Below, piece by piece: positions 1-9,740 of a stretch of DNA of 64,000 bases. The DNA comes from Labyrinthula sp. Ha (Eukaryota; Sar; Bigyra; Labyrinthulida; Labyrinthulaceae). A program made the position numbers and the translations under genes. The stretch lies in assembly GCA_015227615.1 (NCBI GenBank), contig JAALGZ010000028.1, forward strand, positions 372,001 through 436,000, given 5' to 3'. Within the stretch, counting starts at the first letter, position 1; each line of letters opens with the position of its first letter. The notes below the pieces were generated by a model. That model saw only the letters and a list, made by a program, of their open reading frames with translations. It was not told where the DNA came from and ran no database searches.

Positions 1-431
1 TTTTTCCAACAGTTTTTCATGAACGAAGCGGCGAGGTTGAAAAGACGGATCCAACGTCAATAATTCACCAACTACGTTCAACCATTGACCAAGCTTTTCT
101 ATTTGCAAGGTCTCCAATACATCCACCTTAGGCATAATATGCTTCACTCTGGCAGCGGAAACCGGAGGAGCATCCCTCAATTGAGATACTTCATTAACAG
201 CATCTCTCAGAGATTCAATTTTGGCCCTAAGGGTATAGATATACACCTTGGTGTCGACCATCCTCTTATCGGTATCTGCGCAAAGGGCGTCGACATGACC
301 CCTCGTATCACCAATCATTTGATGGATTTCCCTATTGCGAAACCTGTGTTTCTCAATTTCACTATGTAGCTCTTCTCTGTCAGAATTGACCTGAGGAGCC
401 AAACTCGGCAAGTAGGTCGACACCGCTTACG
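1..431 (-). CDS. Gag-like coiled-coil segment, truncated by window edge
   Basis: The minus strand is open from about 431 to the window edge. It encodes roughly 140 residues rich in Glu, Arg and Leu heptads (for example KVYIYTLRAKIESLRDAVNE), which suggests a coiled coil. A similar coiled-coil segment lies in the Gag region of element G3. The protein continues beyond base 1. No enzyme motif is present in the visible part. Confidence 0.45.
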
Positions 432-950
432 AGTTCACATAGTTAATGATGACATATCTTTTCAGTTGTTGTAAAAAGTTAGTTTTGGTTTGTAAATGTA
501 TGAGAAAGAGCTGATGTTCTGACCTCTAGTGATTGAAATATAAAGATAGATGTAAGTTAAGTGGGTGAGGTATATCCGAACCTTTGTTGAGAGCCAAGCG
601 GAGCTCTTATGGGAAAATATAAGCTTGTTTAGACTTAAGAAAAATGGTCGTTATTAGAAATATAAAATCGGTGGTAATGTCATATTGGAAGTTAACGGAA
701 GAGAAAAATGTGATGACGTGGTTTGGTGAAATACAGTTTTAGCGGTGATCGAATAGGAACTGTAGTTTGCTGAATATAGTTTTATAGAAGTTTTTTAAGC
801 CTTAAGTAATATATAGAATAAGAAAACAAGAGTTTAAGAAACCAATTAGAAAAGGAAGAAATAATATTTAGAAGTGTAAATTGAGAACTAGACGTACTCA
901 ATACAACTCTTCGGCATTAGGATCCGTAGGCTGGATAGCATCAAACAAAC

Positions 951-1598
951 TTATGTCCAAGTTAGTCGCAAGACCAGCCGCTTCCATATCCAATTCTCCC
1001 CTCCGACCTTTTCAGGCCATTCTACATGTGTATATTTTCCCATAGTTTGATTCTCAGCGCCTTTACTCTTCAGTGCCGCTAGGGTTGCATTATTTTGAAT
1101 GCGCGCCCTCTCATGCTGCACTATCAACTTAGCAAAAGCTATCCTCTTTTCCTGAGGATTAAGAGAATCAAACTCTTTCAAATCCCTCTCAACAGTTTTC
1201 TTTTCTACGAGGGAACCAGCCGCATTCCCGCTGGTAGGATCGTTTAATTTTCGAGTGACTTCCTTGTAAAGGTCGTCATTAGATACAGCATTCCGCACGG
1301 AAGTTGCTGATCTTCCAATTGGAGCAACTCCAGCTCCCTCATCATAATTTAGGGATTCTTCCGAAGTACCCCTTTTCCTAAGTGCTTGACCTTTTTTCAG
1401 CTTGTATTTGCGATATGCCAAGTCTCTCTTGTCATCATCGCTCAAAGCATCTAGATCTTGCTCATAACCTAACTCACCAACCAGCTCATCCTGGTTCTCA
1501 ATAGTTTGATCAATAATATCGATCTCCTCAATATCATCATCCCCACTTGAATCACTAGTCGTTTCCGCCACTATGGCTTGCGTCTCCCTAGGATTCAA
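951..1598 (-). CDS. Gag-like ORF, acidic N-terminus then charged helical segment
   Basis: This 215-residue frame has an acidic Ser/Asp/Glu cluster at residues 14-50. A charged, probably helical segment follows (for example LNPQEKRIAFAKLIVQHERA near residue 150). No zinc knuckle or protease is visible. It follows the basic ORF on the same strand and resembles the acidic first ORF of element G3 in composition. I call it a probable Gag component of the left-edge element; the function is inferred. Confidence 0.4.
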   Translation of the reverse strand: MNPRETQAIVAETTSDSSGDDDIEEIDIIDQTIENQDELVGELGYEQDLDALSDDDKRDLAYRKYKLKKGQALRKRGTSEESLNYDEGAGVAPIGRSATSVRNAVSNDDLYKEVTRKLNDPTSGNAAGSLVEKKTVERDLKEFDSLNPQEKRIAFAKLIVQHERARIQNNATLAALKSKGAENQTMGKYTHVEWPEKVGGENWIWKRLVLRLTWT

Positions 1599-2059
1599 GC
1601 TACTAGGAGCATTCTTAGCCCTGTAATAATCTGGGATGACTTCCTGCTTGGGATATCCAATTCAACAAGATTTGGAGAAGAGTTAGATTCCCCCACTAAA
1701 TTAATAGGCTTTGCCTTTGCAGGCTTAGCCTTCTTAGCAACCGACTTCGCAGCCTTCGAAGTTGCTTTTCTCTTTAATTTCGCCGAAGGGTTTTTTAATT
1801 TGACCCTCAGCGGCAATAATTTTTTCTTAATCTTTATTTTACCTCCTTCTTGAGGCTTATCTTTCCCTACGGACGCAATCTGGGTAGGCTGATCAGAAGA
1901 CGGTAAGAACTCGTTCTCCCCCTCAGCCGTATCCACAGACGACGTCCTATCTTTGGGGTTTCCCCCTCCTAATTTCAATGGAGGATCTTCATCACTCGAT
2001 GGGGCCAATGCTGTGCCTGCTCGAGTTACCCGAGAGGATCCTTTTCCTTTCTTAGCCAT
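1595..2059 (-). CDS. Gag-like N-terminal ORF, basic and low complexity
   Basis: The frame begins with an ATG near 2059 and encodes a Ser/Lys/Pro-rich protein. It has a strongly basic stretch of Lys-Ala repeats around residues 75-120, reminiscent of a histone-H1-like or nucleic-acid-binding tail. No catalytic domain is seen. It is the first gene of the left-edge element, and the 300 bases upstream are AT-rich and may hold its LTR or leader. It could instead be an unrelated low-complexity host protein, but its position ahead of the next Gag-like segment favours the retroelement reading. Confidence 0.4.
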   Translation of the reverse strand: MAKKGKGSSRVTRAGTALAPSSDEDPPLKLGGGNPKDRTSSVDTAEGENEFLPSSDQPTQIASVGKDKPQEGGKIKIKKKLLPLRVKLKNPSAKLKRKATSKAAKSVAKKAKPAKAKPINLVGESNSSPNLVELDIPSRKSSQIITGLRMLLVA

Positions 2060-2857
2060 AATAAAGTATGTGTTTCGATCTTTCGATTGTTATAACAATT
2101 TATCGGTCGACGAGTGACTGATAGCCTTAAAACAAATCTCGGAGAAAAGTGACTCACGAAAGAGTTACTTAATCCAAGCCAAAAATGTAATGTAACAAGT
2201 TCAAACAGATCTAGGAGAAACTAGATCACCAAGTTTAGACAAACTAAAGTTATTCCGAAGGTTTTTGTATGCAATAAAACGATTGTTATCGTAGTACTCG
2301 GAGAAACGAATACAACAATCAAACTTTATTGTTTTTATTGGTTATTAATTATTAAAATGGCTGGATTGGCCACTGTTCAAAACTACCTATTTTTACCCTT
2401 AGATAACTAGGGTAATCTAATATCATGATATACAATGTTGATATTACTATTATTAGTATGCATAAAACTACTAGAAAAGGGTTCACACACAACTCAACTT
2501 GTATGCTTAGATCGATTCTCCAAGAGTTACTAATTTTTTTTTGGATTTTTACTGGCAATACTAACTGCTTTTCTTTTCCTCTTGTTTGAATTAAACAACA
2601 CTGACTTTATCTTAGGAGAGACTCTAACAGCAAAATAAACTTTTGTTCTAATTGCTGAAACACAGCGATAATTAATTGGTTTTGTTTTGGGCTAGGTGAT
2701 GAAGTTCCAAATAGTAACGGTAAGGTATGTATCTTAAGAATAATATTTCGTTAAGGTTTAGAGGAAGAATACATTATTTTTAGTGATTTAAGACGATTAA
2801 TAGTGATTGAGACCTAAAGAAAAGAATTAGATAAAAGATGGAATTATAATGACAAAT
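2060..2857. other. Non-coding, AT-rich
   Basis: No supportable gene is seen. The part next to 2060 contains repeated short motifs of the form cGGAGAAA (near 2140, 2213 and 2300) and could be the leader or LTR of the left-edge element, but no second copy is in the window to prove it. Confidence 0.4.
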
Positions 2858-2955
2858 AGGGCTTCTTAACGGTACAAACGGTAACTAACGGTAAAAGAAA
2901 TACCCAAATTTGGCTTACCGGTAACTAACGGTCAGCCGTTTTGTTAAGAAGCCCT
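2858..2955. mobile_element. 98-bp MITE with 13-bp inverted ends and 10-bp target duplication
   Basis: The ends AGGGCTTCTTAAC (2858-2870) and GTTAAGAAGCCCT (2943-2955) are perfect inverted repeats. They are flanked by the direct repeat AATGACAAAT at 2848-2857 and 2956-2965. A 10-bp duplication is in the range produced by Mutator-like transposases. Inside, GGTAACTAACGGT occurs twice as a direct repeat. There is no coding capacity. The right duplication touches the first base of the G1 LTR. Confidence 0.75.
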
Positions 2956-2964
2956 AATGACAAA

Positions 2965-3103
2965 TGTAATATAGACATGTCCCAACTGGTCACATACAGA
3001 AAAACGCAATATATGTCGGTTAATACTTAATACCACGAAAACAAAAAGTCTTTGAAATTTCCACGAGCACATTATTCACTGAGTTACCGGAGAACTCAGG
3101 CCA
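2965..3103 (+). repeat. 5' LTR of G1
   Basis: A 139-bp terminal repeat matches 9741-9878, beginning TGTAATAT and ending CAGGCCA. It is short for a gypsy LTR. A 12-bp palindrome follows it immediately. Confidence 0.9.
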
Positions 3104-3115
3104 TTGTTTAAACAA
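3104..3115 (+). promoter_or_regulatory. Palindrome at the primer-binding position of G1
   Basis: TTGTTTAAACAA is a perfect 12-bp palindrome directly after the 5' LTR. A tRNA primer-binding site normally starts there with TGG. Elements G2 and G3 also have a palindrome at this junction. Its role (self-priming or RNA dimerisation) is inference. Confidence 0.5.
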
Positions 3116-3163
3116 AACACACAGGATAAAGTGTTACGGATATAGACGACAGACTAAGAGAAC

Positions 3164-4081
3164 TTGGACCAGACGGTAGACCTAGAGATCGAGTACCACG
3201 ACCACGAAGTTTACCAGGTTCCTTTAACGACGAAAACGATACTAGTGGACAATCTGAGCCCACTGAAGAACCCCCAAGAGATAACGATAATACTACTGGA
3301 CTTCCGGAAACGAGCCGGAAACGTCAGGGACGGAGGTGTATCAGGAAACGGACTTAACAATCTGAATATGGGGCAACCTTTGGTTACTCTGATCACGGAA
3401 CTAAGATCACCAAAATCAGAAAAGGAAGACAGGAAGGACATCAGATCGCCATCTAACAATAATTCTATTATACGGCCACCGAAAGTAGAGAAGCTTAAGA
3501 CGATGAGAAGGTGAGAAATTTGTGAATTCCTTATACGGATGAAGAAGTTAAGAGCAAGAGCTGCGATGGCAGGAGCCCCGATATCAGTCACGGAGTGGAT
3601 GAGCCTGGGTGCTATAGAATTTATCACAGCTCAAGGTGTAGATACGGGTGACGACGATGCGATAATGAAATATCTAGAGGAACATAAAACTCTTCCGGAT
3701 CGAAGCCACCAAACACAGGCACTAGCTAAGCTGAGGAACGTTCTTAAATGGCCTCAGGATGCCTTGATAGGTGAAGAAGCTTTGCAGAGATACCTACAAA
3801 AAGCACGGGACGTAGTTGGACTTAACCAAGTCAAAATAAAATCGGTTCAGAAACAGATGATACGAATCTTGGTTGAAAAACTACCTGAATACTTCGTTAT
3901 GACTTATAGCGACTTCGAAGAAGAAAACCCCGACGTTAAGGATCTAATAGGGTTTGAGGAAGCTATGAATAAATATATTTCTGTAGAGAACGGCAAGATC
4001 AGAGAGCGACGCAAAAAAAACGAAAACTACCAGACAGAAAACACAATCAACGACAGCTGCTGCAAAACCAGAAGTATCTAA
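3164..4081 (+). CDS. Gag region of G1
   Basis: Open segments at 3164-3514 and 3539-4081 occupy the Gag position between the 5' LTR and the zinc-knuckle region. The second, 180 residues long, is rich in charged helices and leads toward the nucleocapsid-like segment that follows. There is no catalytic motif. Identification rests on position and composition. The protein would form the particle shell and bind element RNA. Confidence 0.55.
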
Positions 4082-4103
4082 CCGAGTCAAAGAATTAGAG
4101 GAA

Positions 4104-4349
4104 ATGGTGGCAAAGCTGCAAACGCAATTGAGACCGCATGGTGGCGGTGGATGCCCGAACTGTGGAAGCACAGAGTATAGGCTACCTACGCGCCCGAAAA
4201 TGAAATGTCTTAACTGCAATGGGTATGGTCGTATTTCAAGAGCATGTCCTCGACCCAAGACAAAACAAACGTTGGAAAAACAAGCGGAAAGAGAAAAGAA
4301 GATGGCAGCAGTTCCTAAGGTTACCAAGGACCCCCCCCCCCGTTCCTGA
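4104..4349 (+). CDS. Zinc-knuckle (nucleocapsid-like) region of G1
   Basis: The 81-residue frame carries two CxxC pairs (CPNCGS and CLNCNG) with a further Cys in SRACP, which recalls the CCHC nucleic-acid-binding knuckle of Gag proteins. A Lys/Glu-rich tail follows. It sits between Gag and protease, as expected. It would bind element RNA in the particle. Confidence 0.6.
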   Translation: MVAKLQTQLRPHGGGGCPNCGSTEYRLPTRPKMKCLNCNGYGRISRACPRPKTKQTLEKQAEREKKMAAVPKVTKDPPPRS

Positions 4350-4514
4350 AGATGAAGCTAAAAAGAAAAGGCTAGAAGTGTTAGTCCAGTTAGAAGTGAG
4401 GATTTTGAAGATCCGGCCCAGATTGTAGTTCCCAATAAGGCCTATACGGTAACGAAGGGACGGTTAGAGGTCTGGAATGCGGATACCTCTTCGTGAACTA
4501 CCACACTAGGGTGT

Positions 4515-5210
4515 TTGGACAGTGGATCGTCAGTGACAACAGGATCCCTTGAGCTACATGGACCAAGATGTCTGGAGACCATGGATATACACCCGATACC
4601 AGTGTTTCTAGCCGATAGTGAAATGAAGGTCACGACTACGAAAAAAGGCTACATAGAGTTGAGGGTGCGGGTCGACGACGGAACACCCGTTTACTTCGGC
4701 CAGGTAGTGATTTATTTAGTTCCTGCACCATGGAAGGATTTTCTTATAGGACGCGAGCATCTTAGAAGATTTAATTGCCTTCCAGAAGAAGTGCTGCAAA
4801 ATCTGACGAAAGATGAAAGAACTAAATATGCGGGAAAAGGAATTGAAGACGAAGAGCACGTTTCTGTTAAAGCTTCAGTAGCACGATGTGCAGCCCTAGG
4901 AAACGCAGATGAACACGACAAGTACGAGGTCTCGTGTAAGAAACTTGGGATTCTGAGTTTGGAGCCAATACTTTTTAGTGACAAAGAGAAGGATATATTC
5001 CCCGACATGGATAATATTGTAGGTGGGGATCAGGAAGTCGTATCTGAAGAAGAGCTGAAGAATGAAAAGAAAGAAGAGGGTGAGATCTATCCAGGTGAGA
5101 AGGCTGATATTTTAGCGAAGTTCCATGAAATGGTAAAGCAGATGAAGGATAGAACTGAGTTCACGATGGAATTTTATTCTCAAATCGAGGACCTTCTCAG
5201 CGAATACTAG
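4515..5210 (+). CDS. Retropepsin region of G1
   Basis: The frame opens with MDSGSSVTTGSL, whose DSG is the catalytic signature of retroviral-type aspartic proteases. A beta-rich stretch follows, with LVPAPWKDFLIGREHL near residue 72, matching the second half of the fold (the ILGxDxL-like segment). The last 100 residues are acidic linker. The enzyme processes the polyprotein. It lies just before the reverse transcriptase. Confidence 0.7.
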   Translation: MDSGSSVTTGSLELHGPRCLETMDIHPIPVFLADSEMKVTTTKKGYIELRVRVDDGTPVYFGQVVIYLVPAPWKDFLIGREHLRRFNCLPEEVLQNLTKDERTKYAGKGIEDEEHVSVKASVARCAALGNADEHDKYEVSCKKLGILSLEPILFSDKEKDIFPDMDNIVGGDQEVVSEEELKNEKKEEGEIYPGEKADILAKFHEMVKQMKDRTEFTMEFYSQIEDLLSEY

Positions 5211-5303
5211 ACATGCGTCGCCCTCCCCCAATCCCGAATAGAAATATCTAATCTTTCCGAAGTTGAATGTATTTTAAAGAAGGATGCTCCATCGAGCTTA
5301 AAA

Positions 5304-6157
5304 GTGAAAGCAAGGCCAGTTGGAGCAAGACAAGAAGCATGGCTGCGGAAGAAGATAAGGATGATGGAAGCTCAAGGATTGATCAAGAAAGCTAACACCT
5401 ACAATAGTCGATACACTGCAATAATATTTATAGTTCCGAAGAAGGGCCCCCAGCATTTTAGATTAGTTGTAAATATGAAGCCTTTGAATAAAATTACAAT
5501 CAAGAGTGTTCTTTAACTTCCGATGCTGGAAAATCTAATAAACAGAACCTTAGGAGCAAAGGTATACGGAGGATTCGACATAGAATCCGGTTACGATCAA
5601 GCTAAAGTTAGTCAAGATTCTCAGAAATACTTTGGACTTATGACCCCGTGGGAAACGGTTTACCATCAATGTAGCTGCCCCATGGTTGGACGAATAGTCC
5701 GATGCTGTTTCATCAGAGTGTTGTAGAAGAAGTCTGTAAACCCACTGGTTTCTTCATGGGAACGAGCAATGGAATAATACAATGGATCGACGACTCATGC
5801 CTCTACGCTGAAAGTGAAGCTATGTATTTGCAAGTTCTTTCGAAGTTTCTTAAGAGCTTAAGGAAAATAATGGTGAGGATGAGCTTAGCTAAGTGTGACT
5901 TGGCGTATAGAAAGGTGGGTTATTGTGGTAGAAGGTTGGCGAACAAAAAATGGACCTTCTTGCCAGAATATTACGAGAAGATCCTTAGAACGAGAAAGCC
6001 AATTTTTAACCATCAGATGGTAGAAGTGATATATTTAGCCACTTGGCTTGCACCATCTATACCAAGATTAGCGGAGCTTAAGGGCGCACTAGCAGAAGGA
6101 ATAGAGATAAGCGGGTTCAAGAAGGCTTTAAAAGAAAACAACGAACAAATAAGGTGA
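5304..6157 (+). CDS. Reverse transcriptase region of G1
   Basis: Open segments at 5304-5516, 5523-5726 and 5702-6157 show gypsy-type RT blocks: PKKGPQHFRLVVNMKPLNKI (finger/palm entry), GGFDIESGYDQAKV (motif A region) and the catalytic block GIIQWIDDSCLY. The QWIDD form is shared with the other two gypsy-type elements here. The enzyme copies element RNA into DNA. The thumb and connection region leads into RNase H. Confidence 0.8.
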
Positions 6158-6199
6158 ACGCAGGAACGGAAAAGTGCTTGGGATGATTTTCTATTAATG

Positions 6200-6690
6200 A
6201 CTTCCAAGGCAGCAAAGAAAGCCCTAGCAGTTTACGATCCGAACAGGGCACTCTGTATCTTCACTGACGCTTCTATTAAATACTGGAGTGGAATAGTAAC
6301 GTAATGTGAATACGACGAACTTGCTAAAGAAGGAATTGAGAACCAAGCTCACAAACCTATTATGTTTTGCAATGAGAAGTTCGAAAGTAGCCCCTATAAA
6401 TGGCACATTAGGTCGAAAGAGCTATATCCTTTGATACACGTTTACAAGAGACTAGATTATTTGGTTCTCGGGCACTCACGTCCGGTTATATTGTTTACCG
6501 ATCATCGCAAATTGGTACACATTCTTGAACCGGGTAGCATGGAAAATAAAATTCATGCTGAGATTTTGTACCGCTGGGGGATGAAACTCCAGGGTTATAT
6601 CGTAGAGGCTGTCCATGTCGAAGGTGTTAAGAATGTTTTCGCGGATGTCCTCTCAAGATGGGGCAACGAAAACTCCCTGGACAACGTAGA
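6200..6690 (+). CDS. RNase H region of G1
   Basis: The RNase H core is recognised from CIFTDASIKYWSG near 6250 (first Asp), YKWHIRSKELYPLIHVYKRL near 6400 (Glu helix) and VILFTDHRKLVHIL near 6490. The end is NVFADVLSRWG near 6640, the typical Ty3/gypsy C-terminus. The region degrades RNA in the RNA-DNA hybrid. It continues directly from the RT and precedes the integrase. Confidence 0.8.
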
Positions 6691-6829
6691 TCCGACACAG
6701 ATGACAGAGGAGGCTGTTGGAGCCAGCCGGGTGATGAAAGCAGGAACTAGAGCTAAGAAGCGTTCAGCAGAGCCCGATACAGCACGAAGATACGCTGAGA
6801 TGCTCGACGCTTCACGGATAAGTATCTTT

Positions 6830-7915
6830 AGTCCAGCTCTCGATGGTAAATGGAAACCTATGACTCTGGATGATATCGGAAAAGCGCAGTTGTCAACTGG
6901 AAGATTATCACCAGATGAGACTAAGATAATTCAAGAAGGCAAAAGCAATGTCTGCAGGAGGAAAGGGAAGATTTGGATACCAAAGGAAGTATTTCCGAAA
7001 TTCTTGTGCCATTTCCACAATACAAGCATGCACCCGCCTGCTACACGGAGTTACGAGGAGTTGACAGCTGGCTACACGTTTGATTCTAGTAACATGATAC
7101 TTAAAGAAATACTGAAGAGGCTGACAGTAGTCTGCATGCACTGCACGAAGGGTGCAAAGTTGGCAGGAAGACAGAGGGATATAACAGTGCTAGGATCAAG
7201 ACCGAGGGAGATCTTGCTAATGGATTTTCTTTATGTAGATGAATCGGGATATATTTTGGTCCTCGTCGATTCCCTGAGTCGGAAGCTACAGTTAAGCTAC
7301 AAAAAAGGAGCTACGGCATTGGCAGCGGCAAGAGCGTTATGTTGGTGGAGAAGTAGATATGGATTCTTGGAAAACTTTGTACTTTTCACGGATCGCGGGT
7401 AGCACTTTTGAAACAAGTTGTTGGACCTGATGCAACGCCTTTTTAGGTTCTCTCAACAATGGGCAATAAGTTATTCACCTTTCACAAACGGTGGTGTAGA
7501 GACCACCAACGGTCCGATATTGAGGATTTTAAGAACACTTTTATCGGAATATAGAATGGGTGACAAGAAATGTCCGGATCTTTTGCCGCACATTGAATAT
7601 CAGTTGAATTATTCTGTGAGTAAGGTCAACCGGGGATTCACTCCTAATGACGTCTTTATGTATTTTAAGGATGAAGGAAACTTGTGGGCGAAGAACACTT
7701 ACGCAACCCCATATATTGAAGATAAAGGGATACAAGTGATGCGGAAGCCGAAGTCAGTGAAGAAAATAAAAGAGGAGGTGAAAAAACTGTCAACAAAACT
7801 CAGGAGGATCGGGGAGCAGACGTATTATCATACGGAGCTCCTGAGAGATAAAGAAAATACGAGATATAATGAGAAGAACAAAGTAAAAGTTGCTCAATTT
7901 GTTCCTGGTGATTGA
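6830..7915 (+). CDS. Integrase region of G1
   Basis: A zinc-binding N-terminus is visible as CHFHNTSMHP with CMHCTKG downstream (HHCC type). The catalytic core begins with LLMDFLYVDESGYILVLVDS, where the first Asp and the second beta-strand Asp are clear. FVLFTDRG supplies the next Asp block and NGGVETTNGP the Glu block. The protein inserts the cDNA. The DFLY...LVLVD pattern recurs in G2 and G3. Confidence 0.8.
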
Positions 7916-7975
7916 GTCTTGTTGTTAAGGGCGGGTACGAGCTCAGAAGGATACAAGAAGTTGAAGAAATGAACA

Positions 7976-8394
7976 GGACCATACATGGTAAAAAGAACCA
8001 ATTCTTCAAATGTTTACAAAGTAGAATCCCTTTTTGGTTCTAGGCAAAGAGCTCGTGCCACAAGATTAATGCTATATGAACCAACAGGATGGATGCTAAC
8101 GAAGGAAATAGCGGAGCAATATTCGTCCGATGTAGGTTTGAAGGAGATCGAGGCTATTCGGGGGCTGAGACTTAAAGATTGAATCTACGAGTTAAAATAC
8201 GTTGGAAAGGGTTCCTGTATAAAGATGAAACTTGGGAACCCTTAGTCACAGTTGAAGAAGATTTACCTGACGTAGTTCACGAATACTTAAGCGACACATC
8301 CCATATAAAAGAAATTAAAGAACGAGTTCAAAAATACTTGAAAAGGGTTATAAATACACTAGTTGTTTTGGCGATGTCGATGCCGGGACGGTGA
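7976..8394 (+). CDS. Integrase C-terminal GPY/F-like module and chromodomain of G1
   Basis: After the core, the GPYMVKRTNSSNVYKVE segment near 7980 resembles the GPY/F module found at the end of many gypsy integrases. From 8179 a short frame encodes VKIRWKGFLYKDETWEPLVT followed by an acidic helix. This matches a chromodomain, with the WKG and TWEP aromatic positions. Chromodomains on integrases are known in chromoviruses, where they bind methylated histone H3 tails and direct insertion. The SANT and MT-A70 module follows within 20 bases. Confidence 0.75.
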
Positions 8395-8838
8395 ACTGAA
8401 CACGAACTAGAAGTGCTACGATCGTGTATAAGAACTTATGGAGTAGGTGTATACGGGAAAATTATTTCAGAGGGACACTTATCCAACAGAAGTACTCAAT
8501 CGATTTATCAGGCAACACAAAAACTGCTAGCAAAGCAATCATTTTACAAATACACGAAGTTGCATCTAGATGTTGAAGAGGTAGCCAGAGATAACCGTGC
8601 AAGATATGGCACACATTTTTACGTTGAGAAAACACGAGTTATAACCAAACCGGAAGCGTTGGTGAAAAGATTTTTCAATTTATTTAAATATGGGTTCAGG
8701 ACGAACGGAAAAGTTAGAGTAATCCCGTTCTACCGGAGAAATATTACGGCTAAAGAAAGGCGCGAGAGCCTTCGGTTCCTGGAAAAAGTTAGGAGGGGAG
8801 AAGAAGAAAAAGAGCGAAGACTGCCCCCCAATGGCTGA
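8394..8838 (+). CDS. Myb/SANT-like segment of G1
   Basis: The 141-residue frame at 8413-8838, with a few residues just upstream, starts with a tri-helical Myb/SANT-like pattern. Residues LEVLRSCIRTYGVGVYGKII form helix one and the turn, then SNRSTQSIYQATQKLL forms the recognition helix. A basic tail with several Arg/Lys pairs follows. A comparable segment in the same position occurs in G2 (43711-43865) and more clearly in G3 (17198-17363). It probably binds DNA or histone tails. It precedes the methyltransferase on the same strand. Confidence 0.55.
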
Positions 8839-8839
8839 T

Positions 8840-9696
8840 CTTAAAGCCGAGATTGCGGATATGAAGGAGAGATTCAATGTCGATGAGGTACAGGATACAA
8901 AGAAGACTTTTGACCAAGATAGATGTAACGATGTTTTAGCGGAGCTTATGAAAAGCCAATACGACGAATTACCGGATGTAGTCTAATCGGGTAACCAGGA
9001 GTCCTGGAGAACGGAACGGATTGAAAAAACCTGCCTCTACAAGATATTTTGGGGCGACGGGAAAATTGGTCAAGGTCTGGTGGCGCCGCGATTGGTACGA
9101 TTAGACAACGTGGATGTTAGGAAGGTCAACTGGAACGCCTACATAAAAAAACTGTTTGCGCTAGAAGCCAACTCTTCGACGCTATTATAGTGGCTCCGCC
9201 ATGGGATGTCGCAGTTTCTGATCCAACTCGTGGGTTAGCTTTGGGATACGAATCCTTGTCGATGGAGGAGATTTTCCAAATACCCTTTAGGAGGCTGTGC
9301 AGGAATGAATTCTTTTGCATGTGGGTCACGAAGGGAACAGCGAATCAAGCGGACCATGAATTAGAAAATCAAGGTTTCAAGAGAGAGGCAACGATCTATT
9401 GGATCAATCAAAGTAAAGGAGGCACGTTGCACCAGAACGTCAACGGGTTAGTATTAAGCGCCGTGGAAGAAGTTCAAGTTTACAGCAATGGAGATACGCC
9501 GCAGGGAATGCTTTCAAGAAGTTTTGGGGTTGACGTTATTCGAGTAGGAAGATTACCTGCAAATAGGAAACCGGATGAACTTAGAAAATGTATCGATGAA
9601 GCGATTCCAGGTGGATTGAAGCTGGAAATATTTGCAAGAAGTCACGCAGCTGTTGATGGATGGTACTACATTGGCAACGAGTTGACTTACTCGTAA
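8840..9696 (+). CDS. MT-A70-family adenine methyltransferase-like region of G1
   Basis: The region ahead of 9190 encodes an N-terminal part containing the strand leading to the catalytic loop. The 168-residue frame 9190-9696 begins VAPPWDVAVSDP, the PPW catalytic loop typical of MT-A70 enzymes. FFCMWVTKGTANQADHELEN is the beta-strand and helix that match FLFLWVTGRA in METTL3. It continues through TIYWIN, an arginine-rich turn and NRKPDELRKCI (the HKPDE block of the family). It ends with KLEIFARSHAAVDGWYYIGN, the ELFGR...GW...GN signature. Family members use S-adenosylmethionine to methylate N6 of adenine in DNA or RNA. The substrate here is unknown. The region ends just before the 3' LTR. Confidence 0.8.
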
Positions 9697-9740
9697 CGTC
9701 CCGATGCCATGATTTAAGGTTAAAACCTTTAATGGGGCGA

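Larger units (their letters stand above)
1..2059 (-). mobile_element. Ty3/gypsy-type element, Gag end only (runs off left edge)
   Basis: Minus-strand open segments of Gag-like character lie at 1-431, 951-1598 and 1595-2059. They have the same layout as the 5' part of element G3 in this window: an acidic, Lys-rich first protein followed by a coiled-coil Gag-like protein. No polymerase is inside the window; by orientation it would lie beyond base 1. No LTR partner is visible, so family and age cannot be fixed. It looks broken. The assignment is inferred from layout and composition, not from a conserved catalytic motif. Confidence 0.5.
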
